From contig CM074855.1 of NCBI GenBank assembly GCA_037501455.1, forward strand, positions 26,623,001-26,687,000: a stretch of DNA of 64,000 bases, given 5' to 3'. Positions within the stretch are counted from its first letter, which is position 1. Each line of letters begins with the position of its first letter. The stretch comes from Lantana camara (lineage: Eukaryota > Streptophyta > Magnoliopsida > Lamiales > Verbenaceae). This document shows, piece after piece, positions 1-10,144 of this stretch. Made by a program: the position numbers and the translations under genes. The notes below the pieces were generated by a model. It made no database searches. It saw nothing but the letters and a program-made list of their open reading frames with translations, and had not been told where the DNA came from.

Positions 1-2384
1 CCGCTTGCGATAATGCCTTATCCCCCCACCCCTGCACCCTTTTCCAAATACGGTCTCTAATGCTAGCAAAGACCTCTTTCTTAGATTTTCCAACCATGCC
101 GGAAGCCCGAGATATTTGTCATGCTTTCCACCTTCCGGACTCCTAATCTCAGAGCTAGTTCAGCTGCCACTTGCCCGTCAACATTAGGGCTAAAAACTAT
201 CGTAGACTTCTCATAGTTTATTAGCTGTCCCGATACCTTCCCATAAGTCTCCAACACTTGCAATATCCCCTCAACTACATCGCCCGAAGCTTTACTAAAA
301 ACCATTGTGTCGTCTGCGAATAATAAATGTGAGATTGATGGTGCTTCCCTACAGATTCGTACGCCCGTCACCCTACTTTCAACCTCCAACAAGCAACTTA
401 AAACTTTTGTACACAAAAGGAATAAATAAGGTGATAAAGGGTCGCCCAGTTAAGGCCACGACCTGGAGAAAACTTCCCAAAACTCGAGCCATTAAGAACA
501 AAGGAATAATCGACTAAAGAAATGCAACACATAATTAAACTCACGAAAGACATATGAAACCCTAACCTCAACAAAGTACGCTCCAAGAAACGCTATTCCA
601 CCCTATCATAGGCCTTACTCAAATCCAACTTGAGTGCAATGAAGCCTTCGGATCCCTGCTTTTTGTGTTTAATAAAATGGTTCACCTCAAACGCACACAA
701 GACATTGTCAGTAATAAGCCTACCCGGAACAAAGGCGCTCTGGGTAAGGGATATCACAACTTTTAAAATTGGTTTGAGACGGATAGAGATGGTTTTCGAA
801 GCAATTTTATACGTAACGTTGCATAGACTAATAGGGCGAAGATCAGACATACTTTTTGGATTCTCAACTTTTGGGATTAGCACAATATTAGTAGTATGCA
901 TGACCTTCTCAAAACGCCCAAAATTTAGAAACTCAGTTGTGCACTTGATGATATCATCACGAATAAAAAACCAGAATTTTTGAAAAAAGATGGGAGGCAT
1001 ACCATCCGGCCCAGGGGCCTTAAGAGGGAACGTGGATTTCAATGCCTTCTCAATCTCCAGAGGAGAATACGGTACGGTAAGCATCTCATTCATCTCCGGA
1101 GTCACTTTCTGCTGCAGTAATTCCAGAACACTATCAATTTCTTCAACTGGAGTCGAGTTTGATTGAAATATCTTCTCAAAATAAGACTCCACTATTTTCT
1201 GGATGTCATCAGTTTTAGTACGTGTAACTCCTTCTTCATCCAACAACTCCACTATCTGGTTCTTTTTTCTCTAGTTTTGGTTCTGGCGAAAAAATATCCT
1301 GTATTACGGTCACCTTCTGCCATCCAATGGGCTTTCGCCCGTTGTCTCCACCAAGCCTCTTCTCTTGCGTACCATTCAGAGATTTCTGTCCGAAGAGAGT
1401 TCTCCTTAATTTTGCTCTCAACCGTGATAACCCTTTTCTAACTTCTCTCAGCTTATCTTCCAGTTTCCTAATTCTGACTTTAGGGGTTTTAAATTTCTCG
1501 AAAGCCCAATCGGATAAGTTCACTTGGCAGCTCTCAATCTTCCGCCATGCTAAGTTAGCATTATTCCCCTCCACAAAACTATTCCAACTATCTTTCACTG
1601 TTTCTTCACAACTTGGATCCTGAAGCCATGCCACTTCAAACTTAAATCCAACGTTATACCTTCTCCGGGGTGGTTGCTTATCCAAGGAGGATAAGTTAAC
1701 CAGCAAGAGTTTATGATCAGAGGTATTAGAAGCTATATGCTGTACTGCGTAAGTAGGAAAAAGCCTATTCCAACCCCCATTTCCCACGGCTCTATCCAGC
1801 CGCTCTTCAATGGTATAGGGTTCCGGACTGTTGTTACACCATGTAAATTTATGTCCAGCATATCCTAGATCACCCAAACTGCATTCCCAAAGCCCGTCCC
1901 GAAAAGCTTTCATTTGATGAGCCGGCCTGACTCGGCCACCTCGTTTCTCGTCTGTCCAAAGAATCTCATTAAAGTCCCCCATAACTAACTAAGGGTTCCT
2001 CGAGGTGCTCTTTAACGAATCCAGGAGTCTCCATGTTGATTTCCTTTTGGATGCGTCTGGATGGCCATAAATACACGTGAGATGCCAATTCACCGGAGAA
2101 TTCGAGGTGGTGAGCATTACATCAAAATGGAACTTAGAGTAGCTCAATAAGAAAACCGGTACCTCTTTGCCCCACATTAGAGCAAGACCACCACTCTTGC
2201 CATCCGCGTCTACAGAAAGACCGAAGAAGCCCCACCTCTCCATTAGAGAATCCATACGTCTCTTTTTGCTTTTAGTTTCAGAAAGGAAGACCAGAATAGG
2301 ATCGAATTTACGGAGATAATCCTCCAATTCTTGAACTGCCCAGGCCCGACCCAAACCTCGATAGTTCCAGGCTAGAAGATTCAT
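1..2384 (-). pseudogene. LINE-1 ORF2: AP-type endonuclease plus reverse transcriptase, broken and cut by the window edge
   Basis: ORF2 makes the enzyme for target-primed reverse transcription. Start MNLLAWNYRGLG (ATG 2384-2382). Endonuclease motifs in order: LSETKS, CIYGHP, GDFNEILW and SDHK near its end. RT motifs: KAPGPDGMPP, LIPKVENP, RPISLCN, KLDLSKAYDRVE and FADD (near 325). Defects: an in-frame TAG at 1989-1991 just before the GDFN block, where relatives have Trp; a frameshift in the linker near 1290-1380; another break near 590 just after AYDRVE; and one near 420. The zinc-finger and RNase H end expected downstream would lie left of position 1. Family and domain order are clear; inactivity is inferred from the breaks. 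Confidence 0.88.
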
Positions 2385-3971
2385 AATGCCTTGCGGGACT
2401 GCGTCGCAGTCTCCGCAGGACCCTGAAAGATTGTTTGCTCTGCCAGTGAAATAAGAGATTTCTTCAGAGGACGGGAGTCTTCGCAATTCTCAGAAATAGC
2501 TGTTGCTTCTCTCCTACCAGTAATGGTGAGGACCGGTTCCGAGGTAACGGGGTTATCTACTAGCATTGTGTCGGTTGGATGGGGTATGAGAATGGAGTTG
2601 TTACTTTTTCCTACTCTCGGTTTGAGGCGTGGCTTGGTTTTCTTATGGTTATGGGGTTTGGTTTTGGCTTGGCTGGTATCCCTGGGTTGTAAGGTTGCAT
2701 TCGTTTTGTGTGAGAAAGTGAAGATGGGTTGTACGGGATTGTCTTCCACATTAGTAGGGTGGTTTTCGGGGATAGTGTACATGGCCTTTAAATCTGTATG
2801 GGGGGGGGGGAGGGGGTAGGCTATTGTGGGTAAGGGACCCATTTGTGGATGTGGCTGGTGGATTTGGATAATTATTAATATGCAGGGGTGTGCTGGCGAC
2901 AGAATCGACAATGTGTTGTTGGGCTAGGGAAGATGGTTTTGATAGAGAATCAGTACTGGCTGCATGGTTGGGAGACGTGGGGTACTGAGGTTTGTTGGAG
3001 ATAAATATGGGGTTGGTTATGGTTTGAAAAGGGTTTGGGAAGCGGGAAGGAGTTTGTTCCGAGAAAACCTCAACGTGGGAAGGTGGAATGGTTGCTGAAC
3101 TCTCTCCCCTCACCTGAACATTGGTCGTGGGGACTGCCGGAGTTTCTATGCTTCGCCGGAAAGATGGTTTGCTATCATTGATTACCCCATTGGTGCTGGA
3201 ATCCTTCCAACCGGACATCCCGTATTCAGACGGAGCTCTTAACCAGCTTCCATATGGATAATCTGGACCTGGGTCCTCGTAGCCTTCCTCACACTGTTTT
3301 GGGCATGTATTAAGTATATGATCCCACATACCACATAGATAGCAGAAGTTTGGCAATCTTTCGTAGCTCAACCGAAGCAAGAATCCTTCGCCTCCTTCAG
3401 CGTTCCGAATTCTGATGGCACGCTTCAGCGGCACCTCCATATTAATATGCACCCTAATTCTCATCCTCGGATTGAAACTCTGGCTGCCTGTTTTCTTTTC
3501 ATCTACTGCCACGAACCTGCCTATTTGGTTCCCAATGAATTCAGCCATAAGGCGAGATCGTTTATTAAAGGGGACACCCTCTACCTGGACATGAAATTCG
3601 CAGTCCGTTAACTCGCAAGTATTGGGATCCACAGAATCCTTAATCTCATGAAGCAATAGGAGATTCTTTTCGAACGCCCACGGGCCTCCCTCCATGATTC
3701 TCCGAAGATCTATCTGATGTTGTACAACGAATAAGAACCTGCCTCCTTCTAGCTTTTCAACCTCCATCACCTTGATTGGGTTAAACACTCCTTTCATGAC
3801 TGATTTGAAGGTATCAAACCTAAACGATTTTTTGGACAGAATTCTCCCTACAACCAAGAAGCCCGAATGTTTATCATTCCATTTCCAAACCACCTCTGGA
3901 ACTATCCTATCAACATCCTCCGTTGAAGTTAAGGCTAGGGCCATACTCAAACTATCCACTTCTGACTCCAT
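2381..3971 (-). pseudogene. LINE-1 ORF1: nucleic-acid-binding protein with DUF4283-like domain and CCHC zinc knuckle (frameshifted)
   Basis: Plant LINE ORF1 proteins coat the element RNA. The ATG at 3971 (MESEVDSLS) precedes a DUF4283-like N-terminal part (residues roughly 20-190, with GGPWAFEKNLLLLHE typical of the family). A zinc knuckle CYLCGMWDHILNTC follows at about residue 211 (C-x2-C-x4-H-x4-C complete), then a Ser/Pro-rich tail. The frame from 4061 has 30 extra upstream residues, but the 3971 ATG fits the domain start. At a homopolymer run near 2800-2811 (C-run in the sense strand) the frame slips; the tail continues in another frame to a stop at 2381-2383 that overlaps the ORF2 start. 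Apart from this slip the gene looks intact. The slip could also be a sequencing error in the homopolymer. Confidence 0.85.
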
Positions 3972-4376
3972 GAAAACTGATAGTGTACAGGAACCCCGGC
4001 GAAAGGACTGGGGAACGAGGCCTCCGACGTACGCTCCCTGAAAAGACAAAGCAAAGTGCAACGTTAGTATCGAGAAAACGAATCCTAAACTAAGAGAAGC
4101 AGGTAGGATAGAGTTCAGCGTATGAAAGAGTGTCGTGGCGACTCCGGGCGCAATGTTGAGTACTCTGAATCAATCTCACCAGCTAAGAAACAAAAGAATC
4201 AAAACACTTAGGTAGAGAAAAACACTATGGTAGGAAACCCTCATGCAAGAGAAATTTTTATATCTCCGTAAATTGATTTCATAAAACCCTCAAATTTCTA
4301 AAACCCAGAAAAGGGGCACATTGATTTCATAAATTGCCCTAATAAGAGGATTTAGTTTCCTAACTAATTATTTTAC

Positions 4377-4997
4377 TTTTTTTTTTAAGGAATGGCCCCA
4401 AGGGCAACTTAAGTCAAATCAGTTAAAACATTGTTCAACGTATACAACGAAATATCGAAAAAAACAACGCAGGTTGAAGCCACATTACAAACTAACAAAT
4501 GGGTGACAACATTCGCACCACACCTAATACAAGAGAAACGAAATTTAACTAAGCAAGGTAAAAAAAATCCAATGTCATTCACTATGTTCCCTAAAGTAGA
4601 GAAATCTTCTTCCTGGCATCTCAAGTAAGAAATAATGTCAGCGTTATCACCTTCAAAGATCACATGCGGCCATCCAAAGTCCCAGGTAAGTTTTATCGAC
4701 GGCGAAAGTTTCAGCCACCTTAGGATCTAAAAGGAACCCCTTCCTATCCGTTTTTCAACCCACACAATTTCCTTCCAAGTCCCGGGCTACCACCCCCACA
4801 CCACTAGCATTATCCTCCTTGAAAACGACCCCATCAAAATTCACTTTAATCCATCCCGGATCCGGCTTCTCCCAATGAGCTACCACTCTACCATTTCCTA
4901 AAGTAGCAGACTGCGGCTGGACATGGAAGGAATCCGCCATCACCACCAACTCGTGTGGCTGTTTGTACTCACCCTCCGCAAGCTGCGGGTTCCTATT
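4377..4997 (-). pseudogene. LINE-2, 3' end: RNase H domain and short A-tail, separated from its RT part by copia A
   Basis: On the minus strand 4997-4755 reads an RNase H start (GWIKVNFDG, SGVGVVARDLEGN), and 4663-4409 reads its second half (FEGDNADIISYL, GANVVTHLLV) in another frame, so the domain is frameshifted. This is the RVT_3-type RNase H found at the C-terminus of many plant LINE ORF2 proteins. A T-run at 4377-4386 is the short A-tail seen from the plus strand. The coding frame entering at 4997 is the continuation of the LINE segment ending at 34339: ignoring copia A and one TSD copy, the frame passes through a W-F-N-R-N motif typical of the linker between the zinc finger and RNase H. 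An independent RNase H-like host gene is much less likely. Confidence 0.85.
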
Positions 4998-5364
4998 TGT
5001 AGTTAAGAGGTGGGGTCCAGCCACATCCCTAAAGATTAGGGAGCAATTTTCGTAACTGTTGTGGCACTCCCCAATAGAATAGGAATACGTTTACGTAACC
5101 CTATTCTATTCTATATATAAGACTTATGTGTGAGATAAGTCTAACACACGAAGACAGAATATTCACTAAAGAAAACTTCTCTAAGAAAAATAAAATTCTC
5201 TTTACGTAGCCCATCATCCACGACTAGAGATTTGGGGTGTGGAAAAGACGGTGAATCTAGTAGCCACCTGAAAGAGAAGATTATGGTCGAGATAACAGTG
5301 GGTTTAAGACGACAATCAATTCGCTTCCGCAAATCAAGTTAGTCCGATTATATATATACCTACA
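4998..5364 (+). repeat. Copia A 5' LTR
   Basis: This 367-bp repeat starts TGTAGTTAAGAGG and ends CCTACA, with a second copy at 33973-34338. A TATA-like stretch (CTATATATAAG, about 5111-5121) sits near the middle, where the U3/R boundary is expected. It is followed directly by a primer binding site. The two LTRs differ at many visible positions (for example GTCCAG/GTCTGG and TATATATATA/TATATGTATA), so the insertion is older than Athila. Confidence 0.93.
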
Positions 5365-5365
5365 A

Positions 5366-5378
5366 TGGTATCAGAGCC
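5366..5378 (+). other. Copia A primer binding site (initiator Met-tRNA type)
   Basis: TGGTATCAGAGCC one base after the 5' LTR matches the usual plant copia primer site complementary to the 3' end of initiator Met-tRNA. It fixes the strand and the 5' LTR boundary. Confidence 0.93.
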
Positions 5379-5939
5379 TAAATTACCCGTTTTAGACCCC
5401 TCTTATCAAAACTGTCGAACAAAATTAAGTATTAATTTTCTCATGAGATTGTATGAAATCTGTTCTCATGCCCTTGGTTAAAAATCTCATGCCCTTGATG
5501 TCGTATGAAATCTGTTGTGACTTGTGATTGTATGAAATCTTTCATAATCAGATTTGTGGATAAACATTGTATCATATTTGAAATTTATTGAGTATAATTA
5601 TCTTATGCCCTTGTTAATCTGAGAATATATGAAATCTACAAATTTGTGGAAGATTGTACGAGCATACTATTATGATTTTTTTTTATCTTTTAATTATCTA
5701 TTAATTGCTGAGCATGCTGATTTATTATGATTTTTTTTTAGCTATAATTATCTGTTAATTGCTGAACATGTTGATTACAATAATTATCTAATAATTGTTC
5801 TGCAAATTCTTGAGCATGCTAATTATAATAATTATATGTTAATTATTTTACAAATTATCAAGCATGCTTAGTACTGTAATTGTCTGTTGATGATCAATTG
5901 TTGTTCAATTACGGTAGAAATTGTATTCGTAAACCCAGT
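5379..5939 (+). repeat. Copia A leader: AT-rich degenerate short repeats, no ORF
   Basis: Between the primer site and gag the sequence is non-coding. GTATGAAATCT recurs at about 5451, 5506 and 5530. A looser unit of about 60 bp built on AATTATCT...TAATT...GAGCATGCT recurs several times between 5690 and 5880. This resembles slipped duplication in an untranslated leader. I see no gene. Confidence 0.6.
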
Positions 5940-7310
5940 TTAGCGATAGCCCCAACAAGACCGCCGTCGTCGCTTCCGTAGAGGCGGAATCCCAGCCACG
6001 CCTCTGTGGCGGTGAACCGCGGCATCGACACCACCCTACCACTTAGGCAATAAGAACAAAAACGAGAGGAGAACGGAGCTCCTAAATCTCCGTCACTGCC
6101 TCTGTGGCGGCGAATCCGACCACCTTCCCACCTTGGCTACCGGACGATTTGTGATGGGCGAAGGCGAGAATCGACGGAGTTGTGCTCGTCGATGATGGAT
6201 TGAGGCGGAACGCGACGGAGGAGTTGGACCCGAGTTCAAATCTGAAGCTTTCGGGCTGAATCGAAGCATGTGGCGGCACCGTCGCGTAGCCCAGACGGCA
6301 AGTGGTCATGGTTAGGGCTGTAAATGGATATTCAAAAATCCGATATCCGTCCGCATCCGAATTCGTTTACAGAGGATATTATCCGAATCCGTCTCAAGAG
6401 GATATTATCCGTATTCGATTATAGACATCCGAATTATAAACGGATAAGGATATGGTAATAAGGCATCCGATCCGTTTAACATCTGATCCGTTTCATTATC
6501 CGTTAGATATATCCGTTATCCGATTTATCCGTAATCCGTATCCGATAAATAATGTATTATATTAAAATATATACACAAAACTGTATATGTATGATAGATT
6601 ATTAATATTAAGTAAATTTTTTAGCGCATTTATTAAAGAAAAACCTTATGTTTTATTAGTAACTATATGTTCACGTCAGTATTCATATAGAGATAATATA
6701 ATTAACATATATTATGTTATTAATAAAAGTATTATATTTCAAATTAATTATATGATAAAATTTATAATTTCACCACATTTATACATTCGCTAAAACATAA
6801 AAATGATCTATATAGATATACTTATTATTTCTCTATTGTCTAAAATATATATATTCAAAGTTATATAATTATTAAATAATTTATCTATAAATGAATAGTT
6901 GATAATCTGATTAAAAGTTCGAAGTTATATAAATAAATAATTTATGTCAAATTTTGAATAGTTGAAAATCCGATTAAAATTCGAATCCGTCCGAATCCGC
7001 CTTGTATCCGTATAAAAAGGATATTATCCGAATTCGATTTAAAAGGATATTATCCGTATCCGTCCGAACCATAAACGGATGAGGATATGACAATCATACA
7101 TCCGATCCGTTTATTATTCGTTTACACCCCTAGTCGTGTTACATCCACGAATTAGGAGCTTTCCCTATTTTTCGTCAACGGAAAAGTGATAACAGCACCC
7201 ACAAAAAATGGTGCAAAGTTGATGAGAACTGGTATAGGCGCGGGACGTGGGGTTCCGGTTATTAGGTTTAGACAATTCCTTTGATTAAAGAGGGTTTGGT
7301 GGGCTTACTT
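5940..7310. other. GC-richer, gene-like segment in the copia A leader, interrupted by a hAT element
   Basis: Base composition changes sharply near 5940 to CG-rich, codon-like sequence (CCGCCGTCGTCGC, several GGCGG blocks) and continues after the hAT element to about 7310. A minus-strand frame covers 6309-6082 (75 residues) without a recognisable domain. It is unlike the AT-rich leader around it, so it may be a captured piece of host gene or CpG-rich promoter/first exon, or part of another element. I see no terminal repeats that would bound it. Function unknown. Confidence 0.4.
6313..7132. mobile_element. Non-autonomous hAT-like element 1 (TIR TAGGGNTGTAAAYG)
   Basis: The left end TAGGGCTGTAAATGGATA and the reversed right end TAGGGGTGTAAACGAATA form imperfect terminal inverted repeats. 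The flanks GTCATGGT (6305-6312) and GTCGTGTT (7133-7140) match at 6 of 8 bases, the 8-bp duplication of hAT transposons. The 820-bp interior is AT-rich, repeats ATCCGTATCCG-type words near both ends and has no transposase ORF. The same TIR family occurs at 38784-39854. It lies inside the GC-richer segment of the copia A leader. Confidence 0.78.
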
Positions 7311-7846
7311 ACATTGGGCTTTTAAGCATTAGTAGCTATGAAACTTAACCTTTCAAATTGGACACCCAATTTTATTGATATAAATGTGTTTTATATTAAG
7401 CCCAAACAAATCAATATATAAATGTGTTTTATTATAAAGTCCACAAAAACTAATATATATACATAAATATGTTTTATATAATATTATATAATCTGTTTAT
7501 ATAACATTCTCTTTTAGTAAATTAGTTTTACTAAAATTAAATTAGTTCTCTTATGTAAATTTGTCTTACATTATTTATTAAAGATCATTAGTTGATTATA
7601 ATTCATCTTTGTGATAATTTTACACAAATTATGTTAATTTGTGTAACAATAATTCTAATTTTATGAATATGTTTCATTTGGACTTATGATAATTAAATTA
7701 TTTGAAAATTCAAAATCATATTATATGTGATGATTATGAGCTTAGCGAAATTTTCGAACATATGATGTGAATGATGAAATTTCTTGATAATTTAATTATT
7801 TAATTATGTGCCTAATAAATTGTCATTTTCTTATATGCTTAGGGAC
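7311..7846 (+). other. Copia A leader, AT-rich, just upstream of gag
   Basis: About 540 bp of AT-rich sequence (for example TATATAATATTATATAATC near 7470-7490) with no ORF or recognisable signal. It leads to the gag ATG at 7847 and is read as the rest of the untranslated leader. Confidence 0.5.
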
Positions 7847-8229
7847 ATGTCTTCGAAACGCTTGGCACCTGAGACTTTTGAAAAACTCGATGGGTTGAAC
7901 TATGATATTTGGAATAGGAAATTCAGTACTACCTCCATGACCGCGAAGTAGTGGACCCCTTAACCACTAGTAAGGTCGCGCCTACTGAACCTAAGAAGGA
8001 TGCCACTGAGCAGCAGATCAATGAGTATAAGACTAGCCTGGCTATATACCAAGAATGACTCAAAAAGGATCGTAGTGCACGTTACGGTATGTTGAGTAAC
8101 ATGCACGATGACCTAATTGGAGAGTTTGAAGTTTATTCCACAACTAAGGTGATGTGGGATCAACTTCAGATCAAATATGGTCAAACATTCGAGACAAGGT
8201 TGCGTACCTTGCATTTGAAATGGATGCAA
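7847..8229 (+). pseudogene. Copia A gag, 5' part (frameshifted, interrupted by copia B)
   Basis: The ATG at 7847 opens MSSKRLAPETFEKLDGLNY, a typical copia Gag start (target of the capsid-like UBN2/DUF4219-type region). The frame breaks near 7945-7950, and the rest is readable in another frame (DPLTTSKVAP, KVMWDQLQIKYGQ) with a stop near 8056. The gene is cut at 8229 by the copia B insertion (TSD TGCAA) and resumes at 29179. Gag would form the particle that packages element RNA; this copy cannot. Confidence 0.8.
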
Positions 8230-10127
8230 TGTTAGGAATAGTGCCCTTAAAGCAGATGTTTTGCTTTATTATTTCCTTGTGAAATCACAAACAGTCTTTG
8301 AATAATAAACGAGATGATTTTGTTCATAGGCAATCACTTCTTTATGTGCTTATTTATGTCTGTTTGGGTTGACTGTGTTTTGCATGTATTGAACTCCCCT
8401 AATCCGATGAGGCCGTTAAGAACTTTGTTGTTATGGGAACGACACATGAAACAAGTTCTTAACTCCATAGGCGAGGATTGGAAACTTCTCCAAGTCAATG
8501 AGTCCGACAGACAGTGGGAGTGTCGACCTTGACTCTGTTGAGACTTACTTATGCGATTGTGTCCTTTTGAAGGATCACTCAGTTTCATGGAGTGATAAGT
8601 GCATACGTTGATGCGTCATAATACATAAGGGGTGATTGTTACAAGAACTTCATCATTGAGATGTCCCGCGTGATAACATTCCTAAATGGGAAAGGAAGTT
8701 TCCTGAAACTTCCAGATTATGAAAATATCTCACAGGTCAATGACGTGATTCATTAATCCTTAGACTTGAGATTCTGTAATGTCTCATATGAGCTAACTCT
8801 GTAATCTTTGATATAGGCTCAAAAGGGTGTCGCCATATAGACACCTGAACCATGGCCTATGTTTACACAAGTGGCATATGGAGAATTAGTAGAATCAACA
8901 AAGGACCTACACTTGTTAAGAACAAGAATGATCTCTTACTGATTGAGTTGTTCGTAGTCCATTAGACATTAAACCCTTGGCCAAGGTGGATAAAGATCAA
9001 GACATCTAGAAAATGGGGTTTTCTAGGATTGAGATCGAAATGGATATGAAACGAACTTAACTTTAAAGATCAAGAATATTTGGGCTCTAAGAATATTCCC
9101 ATGCCTTAGTTCTTGATTGAGAGATGGAGTTGTAGGAGGATCGTATTTCACCGATTGGCATTGACTGAAAGGTTCTTCGATTTATTTCGTTATTCGGCTA
9201 GGGGGTCACACACCCATTGCTAGATTACGGTAGTGTGATCTGTGAAGTGATTAATTAATTAGGGAATTAATTAATTGCTGTCACTGTCACACACAAATGT
9301 CAGAACACGAGAGTTATGGTAGGATGTTAATATGATTAACGAAGGATCAAATTGTTGATCGAAATGGAGCAAGGATTGCGTGGGTAGCTGCCACGTGTCG
9401 AATACACGCGAATTCTTTTCTAGAATTAATTAATTAAATTGTAATTAATTAATTTTGGTCTTTTAATTAATTTTGAATTAATTGTTAAGACTATTCTCAA
9501 ATAAACTTAACCCAATAAATAATTAATTGAGAATTAATTTATTTATTGAATGTTGACTTTTAGCTTTATGAAAGTTGAAAAATCCAACTTCCTATTGTAG
9601 GAGAGAGAAGGTTATTCTTGCAAGACTTGGAGAACAAGTTGGGAACTTATTTTCTCCAATTAAATAAATAATTAAATTAGATAATTAGTGAGCAAGAAAA
9701 CAAAGTCCACTAGGTTTGGGAACCCTAGGGATTTCGAACCAACCTTGTATAAATACAAGGGGTGGTGCTTCTCTTATTCTTTAGACCAACACTCACGAAG
9801 TGTTAAGTTTTTGAGAAAAACCAAAAGAAAAGTTTTCAAAGCAAAAATTATCCTAGCCATTAATACATGCCATAGAACTAACATTCTCACTAGATTGATC
9901 GTGTTCTAGGTCTGGTGTGGATACGCTTTGGAGTCTAATTCGAATGACTGTTCGAGGGACTTTCCGCTTGAAGGGTGTTTGTTAGGCGATAACAACATAA
10001 CAAGAAAGCTTCAATTAAAGTGAGTTTCTTGTTACACCCAACGTTACAGTACGAAAATCGCAACACAACGATTAAACTTGTGGAAAATTTTATACTTTCG
10101 CTGCACACTCTTTCGTGTTTTCCAACA
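8230..10127 (+). repeat. Copia B 5' LTR, with TATA box and G-box
   Basis: A 1,898-bp terminal repeat. TATAAATA at 9748-9755 in CCTTGTATAAATACAAGG is a good TATA box, itself in an inverted repeat. A G-box/ABRE core CCACGTGTC at 9391-9399 lies about 350 bp upstream. Compared with the 3' copy it lacks a block of about 29 bp just after the G-box and about 23 bp before the Athila site. The ORFs within it (8314-8588, 9688-9909) are recurrent LTR frames, not genes. Confidence 0.93.
9748..9755 (+). promoter_or_regulatory. TATA box of the copia B LTR promoter
   Basis: TATAAATA within CTTGTATAAATACAAGG. The same site is kept in the 3' LTR near 28777. Its position, about 370 bp from the LTR end, is plausible for the U3/R promoter. 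The transcription start is not observed. Confidence 0.6.
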
Positions 10128-10129
10128 AG

Positions 10130-10144
10130 TGGTATCAGAGCCAC
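10130..10144 (+). other. Copia B primer binding site (initiator Met-tRNA type)
   Basis: TGGTATCAGAGCCAC lies two bases after the 5' LTR end (CCAACA) and matches the plant Met-tRNA primer site. Confidence 0.93.

Larger units (their letters stand above)
1..4376 (-). mobile_element. LINE-1: L1-type non-LTR retrotransposon, 5' UTR, ORF1 and most of ORF2; 3' end outside the window
   Basis: On the minus strand the order is ORF1 (3971 to 2381), then ORF2 with endonuclease followed by reverse transcriptase (from 2384 off the left edge), the layout of plant L1-type LINEs. About 400 bp upstream of ORF1 (3972-4376) has no convincing ORF and is taken as 5' UTR; its exact 5' boundary is not visible. The element abuts the T-run at 4377-4386, which I assign to the A-tail of the separate LINE-2. 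ORF2 is frameshifted several times and has an in-frame stop, so this copy cannot move itself. The 3' end and any poly(A) tail lie outside the window. Confidence 0.9.

Noticed and set aside
1..5024. LINE-1 and the RNase H fragment as one element
   Set aside because: The RNase H part lies upstream of LINE-1 ORF1, has its own A-tail and continues in frame into the fragment at 34339.
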